Origin: Buttiauxella gaviniae
Lineage (GTDB): Bacteria > Pseudomonadota > Gammaproteobacteria > Enterobacterales > Enterobacteriaceae
NCBI RefSeq assembly: GCF_040786275.1
Contig: NZ_JBFMVT010000002.1
Location: 3,348,001 to 3,412,000 of the forward strand
Length of the DNA: 64,000 bases
Direction of reading: 5' to 3'
A model generated the notes under the pieces. It was not told the origin of the DNA, did no database searches, and worked only from the letters and a program-made list of their open reading frames with translations. Below are positions 56,110 through 64,000 of this stretch, piece after piece. The translations under genes were made by a program, and so were the position numbers. Numbering within the stretch: position 1 is the first letter of the stretch; each line of letters opens with the position of its first letter.

Positions 56110-58383
56110 ATGCTCAATCAAGAACTGGAACTCAGTTTAAACATGGCTTTCGCCAGAGCGCGCGAGCACCGACATGAGTTTATGACTGTCGAGCATCTGT
56201 TACTGGCTTTGCTCAGTAACCCATCGGCTCGCGAAGCGCTGGAAGCGTGTAGTGTAGATCTGGTGGCGCTACGACAGGAACTCGAGGCCTTCATCGAACA
56301 AACCACACCGGTTCTGCCTGCCAGTGAAGAAGAGCGTGATACTCAACCTACGCTTAGCTTCCAGCGCGTGCTGCAACGTGCGGTGTTCCACGTCCAGTCT
56401 TCTGGTCGCAGTGAAGTGACGGGCGCAAATGTGCTGGTCGCTATCTTCAGCGAACAGGAGTCCCAGGCAGCGTACCTGCTGCGTAAACATGAAGTCAGCC
56501 GACTTGATGTGGTGAACTTCATCTCTCACGGTACACGTAAAGACGAACCTAATCAGGCACCGGGTGCTGAAAATCCGGTCAATGAAGAGCAAGCAGGCGG
56601 GGAGGAACGTATGGAAAACTTCACCACCAATCTCAACCAGCTTGCACGTGTGGGAGGGATCGATCCGCTGATTGGCCGCGAGAAAGAGCTTGAGCGTGCC
56701 ATTCAGGTACTGTGCCGTCGCCGCAAAAACAACCCGCTGTTAGTGGGTGAATCTGGCGTAGGTAAAACGGCCATTGCTGAAGGGCTTGCCTGGCGTATTG
56801 TGCAGGGCGATGTTCCAGAAGTGATTGCCGATTGCACCATTTACGCGCTGGATATCGGTTCATTGCTGGCGGGTACCAAATACCGTGGCGACTTTGAAAA
56901 ACGCTTCAAAGCGCTGCTTAAACAGCTTGAACAGGATCAGAATAGCATCCTGTTTATTGATGAAATTCATACCATTATTGGTGCGGGTGCCGCATCGGGT
57001 GGGCAGGTTGATGCGGCGAACTTGATTAAACCGTTGCTCTCCAGCGGTAAAATTCGCGTCATCGGTTCAACAACTTACCAGGAATTCAGCAATATCTTTG
57101 AAAAAGATCGCGCGCTGGCGCGTCGTTTCCAGAAGATTGATATTACTGAGCCAAGCGTTGAAGAAACCGTGCAAATTATTAACGGCCTGAAACCGAAATA
57201 CGAAGCGCACCATGACGTGCGTTATACCGCGAAAGCGATTCGTGCGGCGGTAGAACTGGCTGTGAAATACATCAACGACCGCCATCTGCCTGATAAAGCC
57301 ATCGATGTTATCGATGAAGCGGGGGCGCGTAGTCGTCTGATGCCGGTGAGCAAACGGAAGAAAACGGTGAATGTCGCTGACATCGAAACCGTGGTTGCAC
57401 GTATTGCACGAATTCCTGAGAAAAGCGTTTCGGCAAGCGACCGCGATACGTTGCGCAGCCTGGACGATCGTCTAAAAATGCTGGTGTTTGGCCAGGATAA
57501 AGCCATTGAGGCGTTAACCGAAGCCATCAAAATGAGCCGTGCCGGATTAGGGCACGATCATAAGCCAGTCGGGTCATTCCTGTTTGCCGGGCCAACGGGT
57601 GTCGGTAAAACGGAAGTCACCGTTCAGTTGGCGAAATCGCTGGGCATTGAGCTGTTGCGTTTTGATATGTCGGAGTACATGGAACGCCACACCGTGAGCC
57701 GTTTGATTGGCGCACCTCCGGGTTACGTTGGTTTCGACCAGGGCGGCCTGTTAACGGATGCCGTGATTAAACACCCGCACTCTGTGCTGCTGCTTGATGA
57801 AATTGAAAAAGCGCACCCGGATGTCTTTAACCTGCTGCTGCAGGTGATGGATAACGGTACGCTGACCGATAACAACGGGCGCAAAGCAGATTTCCGTAAC
57901 GTGATTCTGGTAATGACCACCAACGCAGGTGTTCGTGAAACCGAGCGTAAGTCTATCGGCCTGATCCGTCAGGACAACAGCACCGATGCGATGGAAGAGA
58001 TCAAGAAGATCTTTACTCCAGAATTCCGTAACCGTCTGGATAACATTATTTGGTTCAACCATCTCTCTACAGAGGTGATCCACCAGGTGGTCGACAAATT
58101 TATTGTCGAACTTCAGGTGCAGTTGGATCAGAAAGGTGTCTCTCTGGAAGTGAGTCAGGAAGCGCGTGACTGGCTGGCAGAAAAAGGCTATGACCGTGCA
58201 ATGGGCGCTCGTCCAATGACGCGTGTGATTCAGGACAACCTGAAAAAACCGCTCGCTAACGAACTGCTGTTTGGTTCCCTGGTGGATGGTGGACAGGTGA
58301 CGGTGGCGCTGGATAAAGAAAATCAGAAACTGATTTATAACTTCCACGGCGCTCAGAAGCATAAGCCGGAAACTGCGCACTAA
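56110..58383 (+). CDS. clpA: ClpA, ATPase subunit of the ClpAP protease
   Basis: 757 residues, E. coli 758. Clp N-domain (1-142), AAA1 with Walker [10 protein letters not shown] near 214 and Walker [13 protein letters not shown]2 with GPTGVGKTE near 495 and [12 protein letters not shown], and the ClpP-docking IGL loop (SIGLIRQ near 616). It unfolds substrates and feeds them into ClpP. GGGGGAGG lies 5-6 bases before the ATG at 56110. E. coli clpA has an internal start at M169; an equivalent Met ([16 protein letters not shown]) with GGGGAGG before it is visible near 56611. Confidence 0.97.
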   Translation: MLNQELELSLNMAFARAREHRHEFMTVEHLLLALLSNPSAREALEACSVDLVALRQELEAFIEQTTPVLPASEEERDTQPTLSFQRVLQRAVFHVQSSGRSEVTGANVLVAIFSEQESQAAYLLRKHEVSRLDVVNFISHGTRKDEPNQAPGAENPVNEEQAGGEERMENFTTNLNQLARVGGIDPLIGREKELERAIQVLCRRRKNNPLLVGESGVGKTAIAEGLAWRIVQGDVPEVIADCTIYALDIGSLLAGTKYRGDFEKRFKALLKQLEQDQNSILFIDEIHTIIGAGAASGGQVDAANLIKPLLSSGKIRVIGSTTYQEFSNIFEKDRALARRFQKIDITEPSVEETVQIINGLKPKYEAHHDVRYTAKAIRAAVELAVKYINDRHLPDKAIDVIDEAGARSRLMPVSKRKKTVNVADIETVVARIARIPEKSVSASDRDTLRSLDDRLKMLVFGQDKAIEALTEAIKMSRAGLGHDHKPVGSFLFAGPTGVGKTEVTVQLAKSLGIELLRFDMSEYMERHTVSRLIGAPPGYVGFDQGGLLTDAVIKHPHSVLLLDEIEKAHPDVFNLLLQVMDNGTLTDNNGRKADFRNVILVMTTNAGVRETERKSIGLIRQDNSTDAMEEIKKIFTPEFRNRLDNIIWFNHLSTEVIHQVVDKFIVELQVQLDQKGVSLEVSQEARDWLAEKGYDRAMGARPMTRVIQDNLKKPLANELLFGSLVDGGQVTVALDKENQKLIYNFHGAQKHKPETAH

Positions 58384-58392
58384 TCGCTCTTT

Positions 58393-58428
58393 TGTAGGTC
58401 GGATTCGCGTAGCTACATCCGACCTACA
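58393..58428. repeat. REP-like palindrome after clpA
   Basis: TGTAGGTCGGAT (58393-58404) and ATCCGACCTACA (58417-58428) form a perfect 12-bp stem with loop tcgcgtagctac. Of the GTAGGTCGGATtcgcgtagc type, a common intergenic repeat. No T-run. Confidence 0.65.
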
Positions 58429-58453
58429 TTAAGACTGAGTGAAGCAATAAAAG

Positions 58454-58482
58454 AAGGCCAGGTCATTGACCTGGCCTTTCTA
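58454..58482. terminator. Bidirectional terminator between clpA and infA
   Basis: AAGGCCAGGTC (58454-58464) pairs with GACCTGGCCTT (58468-58478), 3-base loop, followed by TCTATTT on the plus strand and TCTTTTATTG on the minus. It ends both convergent transcripts. Confidence 0.88.
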
Positions 58483-58529
58483 TTTAAATTTGTTTACGCC
58501 GCCTGTTTACGCAGCGCTAAATAAAACTA

Positions 58530-58748
<219 letters not shown>

Positions 58749-59033
58749 CTAATCCTCGAGGGTATCACTACCATAGTTTTGAACCGGCAAGATAATGCCC
58801 AAGTTCACGTATCATGTAAAGAATTGTTGGTGAAATCACCAGCGAAAGTGCAATTTGCGCATTACCCAAGACCCACTCAAAAGCTGCACTATTGGCGCTT
58901 ACGATGAGGGCTGCGAAGAGATAAACGATGGGCGATCCCTGTTAAAGCTAATCCCAAACGGCGGTGGGGTAATGAGCAGAGCTCACTCTGCGGTGCTAAT
59001 TATAACACTCTTAACTGTATTGTGCCGTAAACA
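58749..59033. other. infA-aat intergenic region, 285 bp
   Basis: Both neighbours are on the minus strand. It holds the infA leader and promoter region. AT-rich close to infA, more mixed toward aat; no gene, tRNA or terminator was recognised. Confidence 0.4.
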
Positions 59034-59732
59034 TTATCGTTCCGAGAGGATTTGTGGTACCCAGCAATAAGCGGCGAGCTGTTGTGGACGAAATATCGAC
59101 AAATGTTCCAGATATTGGCGACGAGGAATTTCTATCGCACCTAATGAGGCGGTATGCGCATTAAGTACCTGGCAATCAATTAATTTACCGCCATAGCCTA
59201 AAAAGTGTTGGCAGAATATTAACAGCGCCGTTTTGGAGGCATTTTCCCGGCGGCTAAACATCGATTCACCACAAAAGAGCGCACCTTGCGCCACGCCATA
59301 CATTCCCCCCGCCAGTTCATCGCCTTCCCAAACTTCAATTGAGTGGGCGTGGCCTAACTCATGCAGGCGAAGATAGGCGTCAATAATATCTGGCGTAATC
59401 CAGGTTCCTTCATCACGGTCATCAGCACACTCGCTAATAACTCGTTCGAAAGCATGGTTTAACGTCACACGATAGGGTGAATGGCGATGAAACCGTTTCA
59501 TGCTACGGCTGAGATGAAATTGCTCCGGAAAAAGCACCGCACGCGGATCGGGGGACCACCATAAAATAGGGTCACCGGGTGAAAACCAGGGAAAGATGCC
59601 GCGCTGATAAGCCATCAACAGGCGAGCGGGGCTTAAATCGCCCCCCAGCGCCAGTAACCCATTAGGTTCACGCAACGCGCCTTCCGGTGAAGGGAAGGCA
59701 ATTGAGTCACGAGAAAGCTGAATAAGGCGCAT
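59034..59732 (-). CDS. aat: Aat, leucyl/phenylalanyl-tRNA--protein transferase
   Basis: 232 residues, E. coli 234. [38 protein letters not shown] start, [11 protein letters not shown], and [15 protein letters not shown] form the aminoacyl-tRNA pocket. It adds Leu or Phe to proteins with N-terminal Lys/Arg, creating degrons read by ClpS. The gene follows cydC by about 59 bp, as in E. coli. Confidence 0.97.
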   Translation of the reverse strand: MRLIQLSRDSIAFPSPEGALREPNGLLALGGDLSPARLLMAYQRGIFPWFSPGDPILWWSPDPRAVLFPEQFHLSRSMKRFHRHSPYRVTLNHAFERVISECADDRDEGTWITPDIIDAYLRLHELGHAHSIEVWEGDELAGGMYGVAQGALFCGESMFSRRENASKTALLIFCQHFLGYGGKLIDCQVLNAHTASLGAIEIPRRQYLEHLSIFRPQQLAAYCWVPQILSER

Positions 59733-59791
59733 GACTTCTGAACTCCAGGGAGCAATAGCAATAATTATTGATAATAGACTAAGTACGAAAC

Positions 59792-61513
59792 CTACAGGCG
59801 CTGGTGGAAATGATAATAACGTCCACCGCTCGCCATCAGATCGGCGTGATTACCCTGCTCAATAATTTGCCCGTTGTCCATCACAATGATGTTGTCGAAA
59901 TTAGCCAGTCCGCGCAGCCGGTGGGTGACCATCAATACGGTTTTCGCTTTCGTGACTTCAGCCAGCAAATCAAGCACCTGACTTTCTGTTTCTGCGTCTA
60001 AACCTTCGGTAGGTTCGTCGAGCAAGAACAGGGGGGCATCATGTAATAACGCACGCGCAATCGCCAGGCGGCGCAATTCACCCCCAGAAAGTTGCCGGCC
60101 ACCTTCGCCCAGCCAACTATTTAAACCCGCATCGCCCAGCAGTTTCTCAAGACCCACGCGCGTTAACGCATGACTTAATGCTTCGTCATGTGCTCCGGGG
60201 GCGGCAAGTAACAAGTTGTCGCGCAATGTCGCGCTGAACAAATGAACACGCTGAGACACTACGCTAGTAGACGCGCGCAAAGCGGTTTCATCAAACTGGC
60301 TTAGAGCCTCGTTGTTAAGACGAATCTCGCCTTGGTGCGGTTCCCATGCGCGGGTCAAAAGCTGAAGCAGCGTCGATTTCCCACAGCCGGTGCGTCCCAA
60401 AATAGCGACATGCTGACCCGCCGTAACGTTAAGAGAAACGTCACGTAGCGCCATCTGAGTCTGTTCAGGGTAGGCAAAGCTCAGGTTGCGAATCTCCAGA
60501 GCGACACTTTCAGGTATGGCATGAGACTGCTGCGAGAAAACGACTTCTGGTTTTTGGCTGGTGATTTCAGTTACACGTAGCGCAGAAGCGATAACCTGAC
60601 CAAGATGTTGGAATGCGCTCGTGACGGGGGCGAGCGCTTCAAAAGCGGCAAGCGCACAGAAGACAAATAACGCGATGAGCGCACCCGGCGTGGTATTTCC
60701 ACCCACGCCTGCAGCAGCCATCCACATCATTAATATGACGGCTACACCGCTAATCAGCAGCATAATGGCTTGTGAAAGCGCGGTAAGTTCCGCCTGGCGA
60801 CGCTGCGCTTCTTGCCAGCGATCTTCCGTTTGATCAAGCTGCTCGCGATAACGCTTTGTTGCACCAAAAATGGTGAGTTCGGCGTGACCCTGTAGCCACG
60901 CGGTGAGCTGCTGGCGGTATTGTCCGCGTTGAACGGTAATAGCTTCACCCGTCGAGCGACCCGCGTAATAAAACATCGGCGGCAGCAGGACTAAGGTCGC
61001 AAGCAAAATACCGCCAAGCGTAAGCGCCAACTGCAAATCCAGCCAGCTCAAGCCAAACGTCACTACCACAATTACTACAAATGCGCCGACCAGCGGGGAG
61101 ATCACGCGCAGATAAAGGTGATCCAACGTGTCGACGTCCGCAACCAGGCGATTAAGCAATTCGCCCTGACGAAAGCGTGCCAGCCCGGCAGGGGAAAGAG
61201 GAAGCAGTCTGCTAAAAGTTGAAACGCGTAAGTGCTGAAGAACGCGGAACGTGGCATCGTGGCTCACCAGGCGTTCAAAATAACGCCCCGCGGTACGCGT
61301 AATCGCGCCGCCACGCACACCGGCGGCAGGCAGCATATAGTTAAAACTATAAATGCCCGCCACGCCGACCACCGCTGAAGCCGAAAGGAACCAGCCTGAT
61401 AGCGTCAGTAATCCAATGCTTGCCAGAAGCGTAATAATTGCCAGCACCACACCTAAAGCGAGGAGCCATTTATGACGGCAATAAAGTGCCAGATACGGAA
61501 GTAGAGCGCGCAT
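59792..61513 (-). CDS. cydC: CydC, glutathione/cysteine ABC exporter subunit
   Basis: 573 residues, E. coli length. Six-helix ABC membrane domain (about 1-310) and a C-terminal ATPase: Walker [10 protein letters not shown], signature LSGGELRR, Walker [13 protein letters not shown], switch VTHRL. With CydD it exports cysteine and glutathione to the periplasm, needed for cytochrome bd assembly. The ATG at 61513 overlaps the cydD stop by one base (TGATG); the longer frame upstream is inside cydD. Confidence 0.97.
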   Translation of the reverse strand: MRALLPYLALYCRHKWLLALGVVLAIITLLASIGLLTLSGWFLSASAVVGVAGIYSFNYMLPAAGVRGGAITRTAGRYFERLVSHDATFRVLQHLRVSTFSRLLPLSPAGLARFRQGELLNRLVADVDTLDHLYLRVISPLVGAFVVIVVVTFGLSWLDLQLALTLGGILLATLVLLPPMFYYAGRSTGEAITVQRGQYRQQLTAWLQGHAELTIFGATKRYREQLDQTEDRWQEAQRRQAELTALSQAIMLLISGVAVILMMWMAAAGVGGNTTPGALIALFVFCALAAFEALAPVTSAFQHLGQVIASALRVTEITSQKPEVVFSQQSHAIPESVALEIRNLSFAYPEQTQMALRDVSLNVTAGQHVAILGRTGCGKSTLLQLLTRAWEPHQGEIRLNNEALSQFDETALRASTSVVSQRVHLFSATLRDNLLLAAPGAHDEALSHALTRVGLEKLLGDAGLNSWLGEGGRQLSGGELRRLAIARALLHDAPLFLLDEPTEGLDAETESQVLDLLAEVTKAKTVLMVTHRLRGLANFDNIIVMDNGQIIEQGNHADLMASGGRYYHFHQRL

Positions 61514-63279
61514 CAAATTTCCTCCTGACGATGGGCCAGTAATGTCGCAAACGGACCAGGCTGTGAAGCCAGCGCTGCGAAATTCCCTTGTTGCACGATA
61601 CGACCCTCTCGCATCACCCAAACTTCATCCCAGTCTTTGATGTAATCCAACTGGTGCGTCACCATCAGCGTGGTTTGCTGTTGCGAGGCCTCACTCAAGG
61701 CATCCATCACGCGCTGTTCGCTATGGGCATCCAGACTTGCCGCAGGTTCATCCAGCAGTAATAACCCGCATGGCATTAGCAACGCGCGTGCAACGGCAAC
61801 TCGCTGTGCCTGCCCAACAGATAAGCGTGCGGCGGATTCACCCAGCGGGGTGTCTATTCCCTGCGGCAACAACGGCAAGAACTCGCTGACCGAAGCTTTA
61901 TTTAGCGCGGCGGTTAACTGCTCGGCGCTGGCATCGGGCGCGGATAATAGTACGTTCTCACGAATCGTCCCCGCCGGTAGCTGCGGGTTTTGCCCAACCC
62001 AACTGATTTGCTCGCGCCACCATGTAGGGTCCAGTTCCGCAAGCTCCACACCGTTAATCAGTAATTGCCCTTGATAGGGTAAAAAACCTGACAGCACGTT
62101 CAGTAATGAGCTTTTCCCCGCGCCGCTTTGCCCGACCAACACTACGCGTTGCCTGGCTGAAAGAGTGAAGTTCAGGGGCCCTGCGAGCACTTTTTCTTCC
62201 GTTGAAAGAATAACTAAATCACGTGCTTCAATGTTTATCGGCTCATTATTGTTGAACTGAGCGGTGCCCTGTTTACGCTGCTGGAGCGGAGCATCCAGGA
62301 AAGTCATTAGGCTGTCGGCGGCGCCCACGGCCTGCGCTTTGGCATGATAAAAAGTGCCGAGATCGCGCAGCGGCTGGAAAAATTCAGGTGCCAGAATCAA
62401 GGCCAGGAAACCGGCGAAAAGCGTTACGCCTGTGCTGTAGTGGCCAAAGTTTAACTCGCCTAAATACGAGAAACCGAAGTAAACCGCGACGAGGGCGATA
62501 GAAAGCGAGGCGAAAAACTCCAGAACGCCAGATGAAAGGAACGCCAGGCGCAACACTTCCATTGTGCGCTGACGAAAATCCTGTGAGGCAAGGCGAATAT
62601 TTTCGGTTTCTGCATTTCCTCGGTTAAACAGACGCAGCGTTTCCATCCCGCGCAGACGGTCAAGAAAGTGACCACTCAGCCGTGCAAGCGCCTGGAAGTT
62701 ACGACGGTTAGCATCGGCTGCACCCATTCCCACCATTGCCATAAATAACGGGATAAGCGGGGCGGTGCATAGCAAAATAAGTGCTGCCACCCAGTTTGAT
62801 GGGAAGATGGCGACCAGAATAAGCACCGGCACCATGACCGCCAGCGACATTTGCGGCAGGTAACGCGCATAGTAATCGTGCATATCCTCGATTTGTTCCA
62901 GCACAAGCGTAGCCCAACTGCCGACAGGTTTATCCTGAATCCAGGCGGGGCCCGCTTGATGGACGCGGTCGAGCACTTTTCGGCGAATTTCCTGGCGAAT
63001 ATGCACGCCCGCATAGAAGCCGACTTTTTCGCGCAGCCAGACCACCCAGGCACGTAATACGAAAATCAGTATCAAAATAATGAACAGCAGAAGCAGGGCT
63101 TCGCGAGGGATATTATCCATAATCATATGCTGCAACATCCGGGCTAACAGCCAGGCCTGGGCAACAATTAAAAGTCCACTGACCAGACCCAATACGCGGG
63201 AAAGTCCTAACCAGCGGCGTGAAATAATACTTTGTTGTTTTAGCCAGCGGCTAAGTTCTTGTTGACGGGTTTTGTTCAT
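61513..63279 (-). CDS. cydD: CydD, glutathione/cysteine ABC exporter subunit
   Basis: 588 residues, E. coli length. Six membrane helices and a C-terminal ATPase with Walker A GQSGAGKSS. The signature is LSVGQAQR (Val in place of the usual Gly, as in E. coli CydD), followed by LLLLDEPAASLD and VTHQLDY. It forms a heterodimer with CydC; the pair also bind haem. First gene of cydDC, downstream of trxB. Confidence 0.97.
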   Translation of the reverse strand: MNKTRQQELSRWLKQQSIISRRWLGLSRVLGLVSGLLIVAQAWLLARMLQHMIMDNIPREALLLLFIILILIFVLRAWVVWLREKVGFYAGVHIRQEIRRKVLDRVHQAGPAWIQDKPVGSWATLVLEQIEDMHDYYARYLPQMSLAVMVPVLILVAIFPSNWVAALILLCTAPLIPLFMAMVGMGAADANRRNFQALARLSGHFLDRLRGMETLRLFNRGNAETENIRLASQDFRQRTMEVLRLAFLSSGVLEFFASLSIALVAVYFGFSYLGELNFGHYSTGVTLFAGFLALILAPEFFQPLRDLGTFYHAKAQAVGAADSLMTFLDAPLQQRKQGTAQFNNNEPINIEARDLVILSTEEKVLAGPLNFTLSARQRVVLVGQSGAGKSSLLNVLSGFLPYQGQLLINGVELAELDPTWWREQISWVGQNPQLPAGTIRENVLLSAPDASAEQLTAALNKASVSEFLPLLPQGIDTPLGESAARLSVGQAQRVAVARALLMPCGLLLLDEPAASLDAHSEQRVMDALSEASQQQTTLMVTHQLDYIKDWDEVWVMREGRIVQQGNFAALASQPGPFATLLAHRQEEI

Positions 63280-63355
63280 AGATGCCAGTCGTTGCCAGTG
63301 CAGGTAAATAATGAATTATCAGGCAAAATTTGCGGGCAATGTTACAACGGAGTTA

Positions 63356-63382
63356 GAAGAAAGGCGACCTATTCAGTCGCCT
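63356..63382 (-). terminator. Terminator of trxB
   Basis: Stem AGGCGAC (63362-63368) with GTCGCCT (63376-63382), loop of seven, then TTTCTTC on the minus strand. It lies 64 bp after the trxB stop and before cydD. A second inverted repeat (CCTACCC near 63381 with GGGTAGG near 63426) lies between them and the stop. Confidence 0.7.
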
Positions 63383-63445
63383 ACCCCTATCCTTCGAGCC
63401 AACACCCTTGTGACTCGAATCATAAGGGTAGGAAGCATGTAGAAA

Positions 63446-64000
<555 letters not shown>

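Noticed and set aside
57751-58380. 209-codon minus-strand open frame opposite clpA
   Set aside because: Shadow of the clpA AAA2 domain; no independent support.
58749-59033. A displaced serW or other tRNA gene near infA
   Set aside because: No cloverleaf arms, GTTCGAATCC-type T-loop or CCA-proximal stem could be found in this gap or in the clpA-infA gap.

Overview
The window is one continuous piece of enterobacterial core chromosome. Gene order and protein sequence follow the Escherichia coli ybiB-to-trxB region almost throughout: ybiB, ybiJ, mcbA, rlmF, ybiO, glnQPH, dps, rhtA, ompX, opgE, mntS, mntR, ybiR, ybjI, ybjJ, ybjK, ybjL, ybjM, grxA, ybjC, nfsA, rimK, ybjN, potFGHI, ybjO, rlmC, artJ, artMQI-P, ybjP, ybjQ, amiD, ybjS, ybjT, ltaE, poxB, hcr, hcp, lysO, aqpZ, ybjD, ybjX, macAB, cspD, clpS, clpA, infA, aat, cydC, cydD, trxB. 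The proteins differ from E. coli by tens of percent in fast-evolving genes, and there is an ERIC repeat. The host is therefore a member of the Enterobacteriaceae outside E. coli; the genus cannot be fixed from the sequence alone. The first gene (ybiB) and last gene (trxB) run off the window.

Layout. 1-5.9 kb: end of ybiB, two small secreted DUF1471 proteins, a flavin-reductase-like gene, the rRNA methylase rlmF and the mechanosensitive channel ybiO. 6-8.5 kb: the glutamine ABC transporter glnHPQ with a sigma-54/NtrC control region. 8.6-15 kb: dps, rhtA, ompX, opgE and the manganese module mntS/mntR, then ybiR. 15-21.8 kb: ybjI, ybjJ, ybjK, ybjL, ybjM, grxA, ybjC and nfsA. 21.9-25 kb: a complete xanthosine module (xapA, xapB, xapR) sitting between nfsA and rimK, where E. 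coli has none. 25-36.7 kb: rimK, ybjN, the putrescine transporter potFGHI, ybjO, rlmC and the arginine transporter art genes. 36.9-48 kb: ybjP, ybjQ, amiD, the ybjS-ybjT-ltaE-poxB cluster, hcp-hcr and lysO. 48-58.4 kb: aqpZ, ybjD, ybjX, macAB, cspD and clpS-clpA. 58.5-64 kb: infA, aat, cydDC and the end of trxB.

Functionally the window holds five ABC systems (glutamine, putrescine, arginine, MacAB macrolide/toxin export, CydDC thiol export). It also holds stress and redox proteins (Dps, GrxA, NfsA, Hcp/Hcr, TrxB) and the ClpS-ClpA-Aat N-end-rule set, in which Aat makes substrates that ClpS hands to ClpA.

No CRISPR array, prophage, transposase, toxin-antitoxin pair, recognisable defence island, tRNA or rRNA gene was seen, and nothing here is convincingly a new multi-gene system. 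The points that depart from the E. coli plan are: the xapABR placement with a 15-bp tandem duplication at its end; the direct ybiR-ybjI junction, where E. coli carries the ldtB-to-ybjH block; the lack of ybiI-ybiX-fiu and presence of a flavin-reductase-like gene; the absence of serW between clpA and infA; a probable 5' frameshift in ybjO; and an unassigned small membrane-protein ORF beside ybjD. Several regulatory sites can be read directly (CRP, NtrC/sigma-54, MntR, NsrR, and weaker ArgR, PhoP, OxyR/SoxS candidates).
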